From a virus: DNA of 21,340 bases. Position numbers and translations under genes: made by a program. This document shows positions 5,678 through 14,738 of the stretch, piece after piece. The stretch's first letter is position 1, and each line of letters starts with the position of its first letter. The notes under the pieces were generated by a model. It made no database searches. It was given only the letters and a program-made list of their open reading frames with translations, and had not been told where the DNA came from. Location of the stretch: positions 1-21,340 of the IMG/VR virus record IMGVR_UViG_3300022752_000453; one strand, 5' to 3'.

Positions 5678-6323
5678 ATTAGATTTCAGCAAAATAGCGT
5701 ACAACATAGAGGGTGTGCCTGATGGCGAGTCGGTGATTTATAAATTCAGCGATTTAGCCAGTCAGTCGCATATCTTTGATAGAAGCGACGACCTACCCTC
5801 AGATGTAAGTGCCGATAAGGTAATGCGTTATTTAATCTACATGTTCTCACCCGGCACACCCGTTAGAGAGGCGTATCCCGACATCAACCAGCGTAAGCGG
5901 TATACACTAAATAAGTTGAACATCATTGTCGATGAAACCGACGATGAAAGTGGCTTCGTACAACTGTGTTTGATGAATGCGGATTGGGCGGTAGATAGGT
6001 ACATCGCCTTTACACGCCTCCAATGCTCGGAAGATTACTCCATCATGAGTACGGCAGACATAAGAATTTCTGCGTTACAGAGGGCGCTTTTAACTCAGCC
6101 TGTAGATAGGTCAAATGACGACAAGAACTTCCAAGAGGGTCTTGAAAGGTGGAGGCAAAGCCTTGTTGATGCGAGGAGAAGGATTATGAACGACGAGACA
6201 AGTATAACCTTGCAAAAGGCCATAACGTTCTCGGTTCGCGCGGAAAATTTAGGAATACAACCAGAACATTATACAAGGATTTGGAGAGAGAAGAAAGAAA
6301 TATTCCCAGAAATAATCCCCTGA
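5670..6323 (+). CDS. Unknown protein immediately upstream of TerL (possible small-terminase position)
   Basis: 217 residues, acidic N-terminus, then mainly helical segments including RYLIYMFSPGTPVREAYPDI and a charged helix EGLERWRQSLVDARRRIMN near 153-171. Its start overlaps the stop of the co-chaperonin gene, and its end overlaps the TerL ORF by 43 bases. The location is where a small terminase often lies, and the helical nature would allow it, but I see no helix-turn-helix I would stake the call on. Treat as hypothetical. Confidence 0.6.
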   Translation: MIKLDFSKIAYNIEGVPDGESVIYKFSDLASQSHIFDRSDDLPSDVSADKVMRYLIYMFSPGTPVREAYPDINQRKRYTLNKLNIIVDETDDESGFVQLCLMNADWAVDRYIAFTRLQCSEDYSIMSTADIRISALQRALLTQPVDRSNDDKNFQEGLERWRQSLVDARRRIMNDETSITLQKAITFSVRAENLGIQPEHYTRIWREKKEIFPEIIP

Positions 6324-8773
6324 ACTATGTCAGAGAGGACTATGAGGTTGTTTTCCACGAGGACGATCCAGACCTTGATACCATAAGAATTAAACTACCA
6401 AGACTAGAGGAGTGGTATAGCAAGCATCTCGGAAGAGAGGTGTCTTGGGAAGAAGCCATAACTCTTGTGGACGGGTATGGGATTGAGCCTAAAGAGCAAA
6501 AGTTCAGACACATTGAAACTCCCGAAAAAATACGACTTATTTACGAGGTTGTGTTTAACAAGAAACATGCAATAAACAAAACGAAGTACAAAGAGATAAC
6601 GGACGTAAAACTTGAGGACATTTACGAGGAGATTGAAAACAATCAAAAGTATTACGCCCCTGAAATTGAATGGATTAAACTGCAAATAAAACGGAGATAC
6701 GTTGGTTATTGGTGCTTCATCAAAGGCAAGCCCGTGTATCTCAATGGGGCAAATTATTTCTTTTTGAACTTTTGGACGGTAAAGAATTTCGGCAAGAACA
6801 ACAACAAGCCCGACTACAGAGATTACCAAAGGAAGATGTTCCACCTATTCATGTATGCCTACATGACACATGACGCGTTTTACAAGCATAAAATAATTTA
6901 CAGGGAGAACGGAGAGGTAAAAACAAAATACTCAAATGGAGACGTTAAAAACGTGGTCGAGGAAATGAAAGAACTTGGCGTTGAGTATTATGTCGAGCCA
7001 AACACAAACGTAACCATATCGCTTGGCAGAAGAACGGTTCACGGGATAAACTTTGTTTCGGGAAGACGTATTGCAAAGACGGCCATATCTTGTTGCTTTT
7101 GTACTTGGGGAACACTCAATATGCCTGACCAAACCTTTATCATTCAGGCGATGAATGAGGATCAGGCGGTAAACAAAATATTTGTAAAGCAGATTCAGAC
7201 ACCAGTTGGTAAGTTGCCTTTCTTTTTTAGACCGTTTTACAGAGGAAGGCTTGAGGCAAAGGAGGGATTGAGGTTTCAGTATGAAGGCTCTATGGCAAGT
7301 CTCGCCCGCGCGGGAGTAGTGCCGGAGCAGATGGAATGTTTCATAACCCCGCTCCCCTCAACAGAAAAGGCGGCGGACGGGGAGGCTGAGATTGCTTTTG
7401 TTTATAGGGACGAGCCTGCAAAGAAAACGGACGCCAAGGCGGCAGACCAAAACATACCGACTTGGTGGTACAACACAATGAAGCCCGCCATCGAGCGCGG
7501 GGAAAACATCAGGGGATTTTGCATCATGCCCTCAACTGTGGGGGATATGGACTCAGGGGGTGGAGCGCAGTTTTTTGACATAGCAAACGACTCACACTTT
7601 TCCGATAGAAACGACAACGGAACAACTCCATCTGGGCTTATAAACTTTTTCCTCCCAGGTTATTACGCGGTAGAAGGCTACATAGACGAGTATGGGGAAA
7701 GCATAATAGACGACCCCAAGGAGCCTGTAATTTCAGTTGAGGGAAAGTTGATAACAAAGGGCGCAAAGTCCTATCTATTAAACCAAGCGGAATATTTTGA
7801 GAAGAAAAGGCAATGGGAAAAGTTGATTAAACTTCAACAAAACTTCCCAATGACTTGGAAGCAAGCCTTCGCTGTGATACCCAAGGATATGGGTATGCCA
7901 ATTGAGAAAATGAGGGATAGGGTCTCCGAACTCAAATTCCTACGAACCCCTATAACCACAAACATCAACTTTGTTTGGAACGGGGGCAAGTTCGGGGGAG
8001 ACGTAATGGCGGAGAATGACCCCAAGGGTGCTTGGACTATGGCCTATCTCCCGCCGCTTGAAATGAGGAATAAAAGAACTATTGTTACGGCGGAAGAAGG
8101 TTACATACCACCACCGAGCAGAGGCCCGATATACGCCCCCGATACATCGGTAATGAATAAGTTCTTCCTTTGTTGTGACCCCGTAAAATTCCACAAGAGA
8201 AATACAATAGGCAAAAAGAAGTCCAACGCCGCCGCGGCAGTATTCTACAAAAGGGACAGTCAAGTAGACCCCGACACAAAGGACAGAAGGGATTGGGTTA
8301 GCAACGATTGGATTTTGATATACAACAGAAAAACGGAAGATAAAAACGAATACCACGAAGAATGGCTCAAGGCGGCTATCTTTCTTGGGGCTTACGTTTA
8401 CCCTGAGTGGCCCGACGGGGAGGCACTTGTCGAATATTTTAGGGAAAAGGGTTTTGACGGATACCTACTAAAAGACGTTGCAACGGACGGAAAGCAAGAC
8501 ACAAGACCTGGTGTTTGGGCAGGGGAATCCGAAAAGAACGAGATGGCGGGGGATATAATGACCTACTTTAACAACAACGCGAAGTACGTTAAAATATGGC
8601 AAATCATTGAAGAGTGGACACAGATGAGGGGTATAGACGACTTGACAAACCACGACTTATGCGCGGCAACGGGATGGTGTTTGAGGGCTATAAAAAGCCG
8701 AATGCCAGAACTTTACAAGGAGGCTTACCAACCTATTGAAGTAGGCGGAGGGTTTATGACCTTTGACGCATAA
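6281..8773 (+). CDS. terL: Terminase large subunit (packaging ATPase and nuclease)
   Basis: Motor that cuts concatemeric DNA and pumps it through the portal. Counting from TTG 6281 (830 residues): Walker A variant SGRRIAKTA (260-268), adenine/strand region FIIQAMNEDQA (286-296), Walker B IAFVYRDEP (371-379) with catalytic Glu378, and coupling motif IMPSTVG (415-421). The RNase H-fold nuclease follows, with probable metal ligands Asp633 (FFLCCDPVK), an Asp in LLKDVATDGK (729-738) and Asp792 in NHDLCAATG. The first 250 residues form a long N-terminal extension before the ATPase, which makes it larger than most TerL (roughly 450-700). The start is uncertain: there is no in-frame ATG until far inside the protein. 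TTG 6281 (43-base overlap with the previous gene) and CTG 6320 are the candidates. Confidence 0.93.
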   Translation: MEREERNIPRNNPLNYVREDYEVVFHEDDPDLDTIRIKLPRLEEWYSKHLGREVSWEEAITLVDGYGIEPKEQKFRHIETPEKIRLIYEVVFNKKHAINKTKYKEITDVKLEDIYEEIENNQKYYAPEIEWIKLQIKRRYVGYWCFIKGKPVYLNGANYFFLNFWTVKNFGKNNNKPDYRDYQRKMFHLFMYAYMTHDAFYKHKIIYRENGEVKTKYSNGDVKNVVEEMKELGVEYYVEPNTNVTISLGRRTVHGINFVSGRRIAKTAISCCFCTWGTLNMPDQTFIIQAMNEDQAVNKIFVKQIQTPVGKLPFFFRPFYRGRLEAKEGLRFQYEGSMASLARAGVVPEQMECFITPLPSTEKAADGEAEIAFVYRDEPAKKTDAKAADQNIPTWWYNTMKPAIERGENIRGFCIMPSTVGDMDSGGGAQFFDIANDSHFSDRNDNGTTPSGLINFFLPGYYAVEGYIDEYGESIIDDPKEPVISVEGKLITKGAKSYLLNQAEYFEKKRQWEKLIKLQQNFPMTWKQAFAVIPKDMGMPIEKMRDRVSELKFLRTPITTNINFVWNGGKFGGDVMAENDPKGAWTMAYLPPLEMRNKRTIVTAEEGYIPPPSRGPIYAPDTSVMNKFFLCCDPVKFHKRNTIGKKKSNAAAAVFYKRDSQVDPDTKDRRDWVSNDWILIYNRKTEDKNEYHEEWLKAAIFLGAYVYPEWPDGEALVEYFREKGFDGYLLKDVATDGKQDTRPGVWAGESEKNEMAGDIMTYFNNNAKYVKIWQIIEEWTQMRGIDDLTNHDLCAATGWCLRAIKSRMPELYKEAYQPIEVGGGFMTFDA

Positions 8774-8782
8774 TATTAAAAA

Positions 8783-8813
8783 TTAGTATTTTATGCAAAA
8801 TTTTGTATTTTTG
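8783..8813 (+). promoter_or_regulatory. Promoter for portal-scaffold-capsid genes
   Basis: The 66-bp gap after TerL holds TATTTTTG (8806-8813), an exact TAnnTTTG box identical to the one at 4118. Only TTA (8783-8785) stands at the -33 position, with a 20-bp spacer. The expected leader is about 20 nt and A/T-rich. This would uncouple capsid expression from packaging-gene expression. Confidence 0.6.
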
Positions 8814-8839
8814 CTTTTGATAATAAAAATTTTTGGGTT

Positions 8840-11233
8840 ATGATATTACCCCAATTGGCTGGAGGAGTGTTGTTTCCGGACGATAACATTCCAGAGCAAG
8901 ATAAATTAAAACCGGACTTTGGACTACGATGCGGAAGAGCGTTGTGGTCAAGATATTGCGCCGGTGGTGCTTATTTTTCTTACAGCCAACTCCCTGAGAT
9001 GCAAGAGACAAGAAACTACGGCGCAGGGATGCAAAGCAATGAAAAGTACAAGAATTGGTTTACCAACGGATCACCCGTAGGGCCAAACGCTCCCAAGAGC
9101 GGTCCTGAAACGGCTCAAAGAGGCCTTAAAAGAACGCAAAGAAAGGCTATGGCAAATGTCAGTTACGACATTTTCTCACCAATGAGAAAGCTCGTAACAG
9201 TTCTTTTATCCGTTCTTTCTGACAACGACTACAGGCTTGAGTGCGTGTCCCTTGACAAGAACATAATCAAAAAGAAGAAGGACAAGAAGTTAGATATTTA
9301 TGTGAAGAGCAATTTCACAAACCCACTTGCAAAAGAGCTTGGTCTTCCTGAGTTCAAGTTGCCCTTTGTTGTGAAGGACATGAACATGCTCAACATGGCT
9401 GAAAGACTTGGGTTCTTCAAGGCGCGTCAAGAGGCTGCGCTAGAGAAACTTGCGGAGGCGGGTTTTAGAGCGTCTAATTGGCCTAAACAAAGAATGGACT
9501 ACAACAGAGACGCGATAGACTTCCACTTCCGTTGCGCCAAACTTTATAACGACCCAATAACAGGGCAAGTAAAGTTCAAGTATGTAGACCCCGCCAGAAC
9601 AGTAATGCTTTGGAACGAGGACAACGAGGACGACCCAGTAGCAATTGGTCACATAGAGGTAGAGACCATTCAGTCCATATACCCTAAATTAAAAGAGGCG
9701 GGATTCAGCGACGAGAAGATTCAGTCGATGGCAAAGTCCTATGTTCCTTATCAAACTGACGTTTCATCAATACCCCAATGGGCTTTTGAGAGAAAGGACA
9801 TGACCACAAACAGATGGACGTGGATGGACTTCAAGGTGTATGTACTCAAATTTGAATACCTTTCAACTGACTACAAACAATACATCGAAAGAGAAAACAA
9901 ACAGGGCTACGTCACATACTTACGCAACTCAAGTCCAGTAGAAGAAAACAAAAAGAATCCCAAAGACACTTACGATGACGTAATGTGTAATTATTGGTAC
10001 GAGGGTTCTTACATCATAAGCGGAACGGGCCAAGACATGATATACGAGTGGAAAAAGAAACCTAATCAAATGCAGAAGGGTCTTTCTCCAATGAGTTCGT
10101 ATGTTGTCCATAGAATTAAAGGCCAATCCCCAACAAGAAGTGTTCGTGGTCTTTTGGACGACCTTATGTTTGCCGTTCTGAAACTAAGAGCCGCCGTATG
10201 GGCTTCTGCTCCAAAGGGTTACACTATTGACATTGGCGAGGGGGCGAACATTAAAATCGGTGGTGTAGAGTACGACTTATTTGACCTCATGCACGTTCAT
10301 CGTCAAAACGGTATTCGTGTAATAGCAACCAAGTTTAACGCCGCTACAGGAAAGTACATATCCAAGCCACTTGAAGAAAACGACAACGGACTTGGCCCAC
10401 AAGGACAAGAATGGCTTGCCCAAATAGCCAATATCCAAAACATGATTAAGGATATTATGGGTATCCCAGACGCCATGGCGGCAAGCCCCGACCAAAGTGC
10501 CGAAAGGCTTGTTGGTGTTATGGAGGCTGACTACGTTGCGGGAAATCATGCGAATTGGGATTTAAGAGAGTCAGAAAGAGAATTTAAGAGAAAGATAGGA
10601 GAAAGAATCATACACCAGTCTCGAATAGACATAGAGTATGATGAAAAAATAAGAGAGTTTTACGAGAGCGTAATTGGAAAAGATATGCTCTCTGAAATTG
10701 ACGACATCTCAGGGCTTTCCCTTGATGCTCTTGCTATATCAACCCGCGTTCTTCCTAACGAAAAGGAAAAGTCAGCCATCTTACAAAGGGCAATGGCAAT
10801 GAGCCAAATACCCACAAAAGACGGCTCGGTACTTCTCCGCCCTTCAAGTGTAGAGCGCGTGGCACAACTTCTCAAAAACGGGGATGTTGACGAGGCGTTG
10901 TGGTTTATGGCAGTTGAAGAAATGGAGGCGAGGGAGCGTGAAGAGAAGTTCTCAATGATGATGGTTCAACAGAACGCCCAGGCTCAACAGCAATCAGCAA
11001 TGGTGGCTGAGGAAGCCAAGAGACAGACGGCAATGCAACTCGCTCAAATCGAGATAATGAAAGAGCGCGAAAAAGCAAACGTCGAGATGGCGAAAGCAAT
11101 GGAACTACAAAGACTTAAAAACGACGCAAACTATCAAATACAGCAACTCAAGGGCAAGCAGGCAATGGAAGAAATATCCTTGGAGGCCCAACTTGAAGCG
11201 CAATTCGGAAATGAAATAACAGGCAGAATATGA
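8840..11233 (+). CDS. Portal protein
   Basis: 797 residues, first gene after TerL and followed by scaffold and capsid genes, the usual place for a portal. It has a mixed alpha/beta body and a long helical region around residues 510-640 (QEWLAQIANIQNMIKDIMGI, then SAERLVGVMEADYVAG), as in the stem/clip region of large podovirus portals. The C-terminal 110 residues are Gln/Glu/Ala-rich coiled coil (for example MAEEAKRQTAMQLAQIEIMK style segments), typical of portals with an extended barrel. A dodecamer at one capsid vertex would be the DNA channel and the docking site for TerL and later the ring proteins. The stop overlaps the next start (ATGA). The call rests on length, position and coiled-coil C-terminus more than a unique motif. 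Confidence 0.85.
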   Translation: MILPQLAGGVLFPDDNIPEQDKLKPDFGLRCGRALWSRYCAGGAYFSYSQLPEMQETRNYGAGMQSNEKYKNWFTNGSPVGPNAPKSGPETAQRGLKRTQRKAMANVSYDIFSPMRKLVTVLLSVLSDNDYRLECVSLDKNIIKKKKDKKLDIYVKSNFTNPLAKELGLPEFKLPFVVKDMNMLNMAERLGFFKARQEAALEKLAEAGFRASNWPKQRMDYNRDAIDFHFRCAKLYNDPITGQVKFKYVDPARTVMLWNEDNEDDPVAIGHIEVETIQSIYPKLKEAGFSDEKIQSMAKSYVPYQTDVSSIPQWAFERKDMTTNRWTWMDFKVYVLKFEYLSTDYKQYIERENKQGYVTYLRNSSPVEENKKNPKDTYDDVMCNYWYEGSYIISGTGQDMIYEWKKKPNQMQKGLSPMSSYVVHRIKGQSPTRSVRGLLDDLMFAVLKLRAAVWASAPKGYTIDIGEGANIKIGGVEYDLFDLMHVHRQNGIRVIATKFNAATGKYISKPLEENDNGLGPQGQEWLAQIANIQNMIKDIMGIPDAMAASPDQSAERLVGVMEADYVAGNHANWDLRESEREFKRKIGERIIHQSRIDIEYDEKIREFYESVIGKDMLSEIDDISGLSLDALAISTRVLPNEKEKSAILQRAMAMSQIPTKDGSVLLRPSSVERVAQLLKNGDVDEALWFMAVEEMEAREREEKFSMMMVQQNAQAQQQSAMVAEEAKRQTAMQLAQIEIMKEREKANVEMAKAMELQRLKNDANYQIQQLKGKQAMEEISLEAQLEAQFGNEITGRI

Positions 11234-12282
11234 GCGAAGAATTAGAAAACGTTGACACCAACGAAAACTTACAGCCCGAAGATATCGCGGCTCAAGAAGA
11301 ACAAAACGAGGTAGAACAACCTTGGTACGCAACCTACGGGTTTGAGAACGAAGACCACCTAAAGGGAGGGCTTGAAGAACTCATGGGGCTGAAAAGCAGA
11401 GCCAGCGAGATTGAGGAAAAGGAAAGGGTAATCCAAGAGGGCATTGCGCTTTTACAAGAGGCGGAGGACCCATACGCGGGCATGGACGAGGTAAAAACTC
11501 TCGTTGCATTTGGCCGCAAGGGAGTCCCTGCAAATCTTGCCAATCAAATTGTTTCGGCAACACCCGAATCATTGATGCAAGACCCACTCCAAGCCCTTAT
11601 CATAGCAGAGGCGGTAAAGAACCCAAATAAATACAAGCAACTCGGTCACGACGTTGTGGAGGAAGCTCTCAGAGAGAAGTACAACCTTGGTTCGGGGGAA
11701 TACTATCCAACCGCTTTGATGAAATCGGATGCTATTGACGCAATCGAGAGTATTCAAAACTTAAAAAAAGATGTTGAAAACGTTAAAAACCCTTATATCT
11801 TTGCGAAGGAACTAAAAAGCCAAAACGAAAAAACGTTTGCGGAAAGACAGACATTGGCACTTGGTGAAGCACAGACTTACGCCAAGACGATCAAAGAAGT
11901 CCCGTACAAGTTTGGCGACACAAGTATATCGTTGAAAGTTTCGAACGATGAAGTGGACGCAGTCTTGAACTCGCAATACGCAGGCTATTTAGGCCGGGCA
12001 TTTGACCCAACCACTAAGGAAGGCAAGCAAGCCATCCGGGATTGGATCTCTAACCAGATACTGACTCATAAGCTTCAGAGCGGTGATTTGGGAACGCAGA
12101 TAGTCAATTCTATTTCTGGTCAGGCTCAAAAGAAGGCAATCCGCGAGGTGTACAACGGCCAACCTAAAACCGTTGACCGCACCGGGAAAGTAAACGTTGA
12201 CAGCAAGAACTTGACCCCCGCACAAAGAGATTTGTTAGAAAGAGGTCTTCCCTTGCCGTCACAACAATTAAAAAATGTTTAA
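11230..12282 (+). CDS. Probable capsid scaffolding protein
   Basis: 350 residues between portal and major capsid protein. The N-terminus is very acidic and Gln/Glu-rich (residues 1-30), the middle is helical with heptad-like stretches (IEEKERVIQEGIALLQEAED near 60-80; AIESIQNLKKDVENVK near 170-190), and the C-terminus is more basic (RTGKVNVDSKNLTPAQRDLL). This profile fits a scaffold that templates procapsid assembly and leaves or is degraded before DNA packaging. No protease motif is visible in it, and no separate protease gene lies nearby. Translation is coupled to the portal by the ATGA overlap. Confidence 0.7.
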   Translation: MSEELENVDTNENLQPEDIAAQEEQNEVEQPWYATYGFENEDHLKGGLEELMGLKSRASEIEEKERVIQEGIALLQEAEDPYAGMDEVKTLVAFGRKGVPANLANQIVSATPESLMQDPLQALIIAEAVKNPNKYKQLGHDVVEEALREKYNLGSGEYYPTALMKSDAIDAIESIQNLKKDVENVKNPYIFAKELKSQNEKTFAERQTLALGEAQTYAKTIKEVPYKFGDTSISLKVSNDEVDAVLNSQYAGYLGRAFDPTTKEGKQAIRDWISNQILTHKLQSGDLGTQIVNSISGQAQKKAIREVYNGQPKTVDRTGKVNVDSKNLTPAQRDLLERGLPLPSQQLKNV

Positions 12283-12302
12283 CGACTTAAAAACTTAAAG
12301 AA

Positions 12303-13733
12303 ATGTCAAACATAGGACAATTATCCATCAACCCGGCAACAACGGGTATGCAATATGGAAGCATCCAGAATAACTGGGATGCCCTTAAAGACGATTTTGA
12401 CGCAGTAGCATACCTTCCATTCGGTGACGAATATTGGGATGCTATGAATCAAATCATGAACGCTATTGGTAATCGCGAGATTGCTAAACAACCCATCGTA
12501 AAGTGGTTTGAGTTGACTCGAATGGAGGTTCCGTTTACCGTTGATGCAAACGCTACTCTACCAACCACCGCCAACACAGCCACAACATTAACTTTGTCAG
12601 CGAGTGATGAAATTATTGTAGGATCGTCGAGTTATTTGTGGGTTGCTCCAAAAGAGATTTGGAGACACGCGGTATCAGGAACGCTAGTTCAAGTTGTATC
12701 GACAACTCCCGCAACCCCTTCAATCAGTGTAACTCCATTGTTACAGCCTACGGCAGCGATTACTATTACAGCGGGTGATAAGTTCTTCTACGTTGGCGTA
12801 TCTGTTCCAGAACAATCAGACCGCCAACAGGCTAAATACATCTTTGATACATTGTATGAAAGCCCTATTCAAACAATGCGTCACGATTCATTGTCAAGCT
12901 CAGAGGCTCTTTACAACCAACTTTGGTACTCACAGCTTGAGAACGGAGTTCAAACTCCATACTCAAATTCACGCGACATCATCTACTTGCAGCGTGAACA
13001 CCAAGTTGCTATCGTAAACACTTTCCTCGCTGGTCAAGCCACATCTGATTATACGGCCGCAAATAACGCAAACACTACTTCAGCTAATTCTTTCCAAACT
13101 ACAGAAGGGTTAATTTCAGCCATTCAAGATAGAGGTCAAGAACACTCTTGCGGTGGGCAATTTGCAATTGATGACATGTATGTTTTGGAGTCTTTGTTGA
13201 CTGGTCAAGATGCTTCTGTTAAAAACTACATGGTTTGGACAACAGCGAGCAGTTCGGCTGCCATGGAACAGGCTCTTCTCGATTACAACAAGAATGCTAA
13301 CATCACCCTTAACAAAACTCAGATGGAAAAAACTTTCTGGGGAGAGGGCGCTTACGCTGACCTGATGAAATCTACTTACTCTTTCAACAACGTTGTGTTC
13401 AACAACAAGAACTTCGGACTTGTTCGTATGGGTATCTTTGACAATCCTCAAACGTTTAATGTAGCGGGCTCAACTTGGTCTGAATACGCAACGTTCCTTC
13501 CACTTGCTCAAGGTGGAATAGACGATGGTCTTGGAAACATGGGTAAGTACATCCGTTTGTGCCATAAGCCAGGTGCGTTTATGAACATGTGGCAGACCGG
13601 CGGTCGCGCCGCAGCTAACAGAACCTCAAAGTGGGAACTTGGCATTCACATTGTTTCAGAGATTGGCTTCAAGTTTGTTAATGCAAACAAATATGGATTG
13701 CTGACTCAAACAGGAGGTTACAACGCAGGATAA
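12303..13733 (+). CDS. Major capsid protein, HK97-fold type
   Basis: 476 residues after the scaffold gene and before a strong terminator, the classic position and size for a crAss-like or related major capsid protein. The N-terminal arm (about 1-45) is followed by a region with helix DEYWDAMNQIMNAIG and a Thr/Ser/Ala-rich beta stretch (about 80-170) suited to an inserted or peripheral domain. A long helix-forming region (RDIIYLQREHQVAIVNTFLAG) and a C-terminal beta-rich part follow. Translation starts after an A-rich leader with no Shine-Dalgarno motif (CTTAAAGAA just before ATG), as usual in Bacteroidota. Asn, Thr, Ser and Ala are abundant, as in exposed shell proteins. The specific fold is inferred from context rather than a motif. 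Confidence 0.85.
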   Translation: MSNIGQLSINPATTGMQYGSIQNNWDALKDDFDAVAYLPFGDEYWDAMNQIMNAIGNREIAKQPIVKWFELTRMEVPFTVDANATLPTTANTATTLTLSASDEIIVGSSSYLWVAPKEIWRHAVSGTLVQVVSTTPATPSISVTPLLQPTAAITITAGDKFFYVGVSVPEQSDRQQAKYIFDTLYESPIQTMRHDSLSSSEALYNQLWYSQLENGVQTPYSNSRDIIYLQREHQVAIVNTFLAGQATSDYTAANNANTTSANSFQTTEGLISAIQDRGQEHSCGGQFAIDDMYVLESLLTGQDASVKNYMVWTTASSSAAMEQALLDYNKNANITLNKTQMEKTFWGEGAYADLMKSTYSFNNVVFNNKNFGLVRMGIFDNPQTFNVAGSTWSEYATFLPLAQGGIDDGLGNMGKYIRLCHKPGAFMNMWQTGGRAAANRTSKWELGIHIVSEIGFKFVNANKYGLLTQTGGYNAG

Positions 13734-13751
13734 AGTTTAAAATCAAACAAG

Positions 13752-13780
13752 AAAATGGAGGGGGAAACCCCTCCTATTTT
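13752..13780 (+). terminator. Intrinsic terminator after the major capsid gene
   Basis: GGAGGGG, a GAAA tetraloop, CCCCTCC (13757-13774), then TATTTT. The 7-bp G/C stem closed by a GNRA loop is very stable, and the upstream AAAA can extend it. It begins 18 bases after the capsid stop and separates capsid from tail genes. With no clear new promoter behind it, downstream genes probably depend on read-through. Confidence 0.85.
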
Positions 13781-13798
13781 CATAAACCCAAATACGTT

Positions 13799-14734
13799 AT
13801 GCTATACGATATGAGCAACGGCGCTCCCATGCCGATTCCAAGTTGGGCGGAGGAAATAATGATGAATGATTTCCCGGAGTTTTACAAAGGAAAACCAGTA
13901 AGAATAAAGGTTTTGCCGCAATACATGAAGAGGGTTCGGCTAGTGTCTTCTAGTGATCATAATTCTGCGGTAAGAATTAAAATGGAACCCCCAAAATCCA
14001 ACAGCAGAAAGGCTCGAGGCTCTTTTTTTGACGAAGAAATACAAGAATATGTTCACGTTCAATACTCCGCTTCGCCACCGACATCAACAAGAAACGGGCT
14101 TCCTGTTTTTTCCTATAAGTCGGCCGTGGTTGAAATTAAAGACGGGTTTATAATACAGCCCACCCAAAGAGATTTACTATTCTATGTTCATTTTCTTTGC
14201 CCAAATATTGCTGGCAATAAGTGTAATGTAAAGTCCGACAGACCTTTTTATGATTACGACCGACCAGAAGTTGCGGCGGCAGCCAAAATCAGCGACGCTA
14301 AAAAAGCCCGCGAACTTGAGAACCTCATATACTTCGATGTTCCTTACGATGTTATCTTAAAGGCGGTAGAAGGACTCGCAATGAATAAGCTTGATTCGGA
14401 AGAACAGAACAGGGTTGCCCTTCATGACGCAATCAAAAACGGTTCTGAGACATTCCGTCGCAATGCCTTTGAAATCATTGGTTCGTATGTAAAGCCAGAG
14501 GGTAAAAAAGAAGAAAAACCATCTGAGGATATTCACGAACTAATAAATCGTCTCGTGGAAGATAAAAGCATCAAAAACGACTCTGGAAAGTGGTATATTC
14601 GTGACCGCAGAGGAGACGGAGACAAGTTCCTAAAGAACGCCTTCTTCGAGTCTGATTCACCGGAGGGTGTGTTTGCTCTAATCGACCACTTAAAAGTGAA
14701 CAAAGAGTTGTTAGATAAATTAAGAAAACTGTAA
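13799..14734 (+). CDS. Unknown conserved-looking virion-region protein
   Basis: 311 residues. The N-terminal 125 residues look beta-rich (KPVRIKVLPQYMKRVRLV; NGLPVFSYKSAVVEIKDGFI). Residues 135-170 contain FLCPNIAGNKC and DRPFYDYDRPEVAAAAK, and the rest is helical and charged, ending in a segment resembling a small winged domain (SGKWYIRDRRGDGDKFLKNAFFES). Lying between capsid and fibre genes, it could be a minor capsid, head-completion or assembly factor. I recognise no family and see no catalytic motif or membrane segment. It ends in two adjacent TAA codons, four bases before the next gene. Confidence 0.7.
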   Translation: MLYDMSNGAPMPIPSWAEEIMMNDFPEFYKGKPVRIKVLPQYMKRVRLVSSSDHNSAVRIKMEPPKSNSRKARGSFFDEEIQEYVHVQYSASPPTSTRNGLPVFSYKSAVVEIKDGFIIQPTQRDLLFYVHFLCPNIAGNKCNVKSDRPFYDYDRPEVAAAAKISDAKKARELENLIYFDVPYDVILKAVEGLAMNKLDSEEQNRVALHDAIKNGSETFRRNAFEIIGSYVKPEGKKEEKPSEDIHELINRLVEDKSIKNDSGKWYIRDRRGDGDKFLKNAFFESDSPEGVFALIDHLKVNKELLDKLRKL

Positions 14735-14738
14735 TAAA

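Noticed and set aside
6404-8356. Minus-strand ORFs of 138-146 residues inside terL
   Set aside because: They lie wholly opposite a well-supported terminase with intact motifs and have hydrophobic shadow composition.
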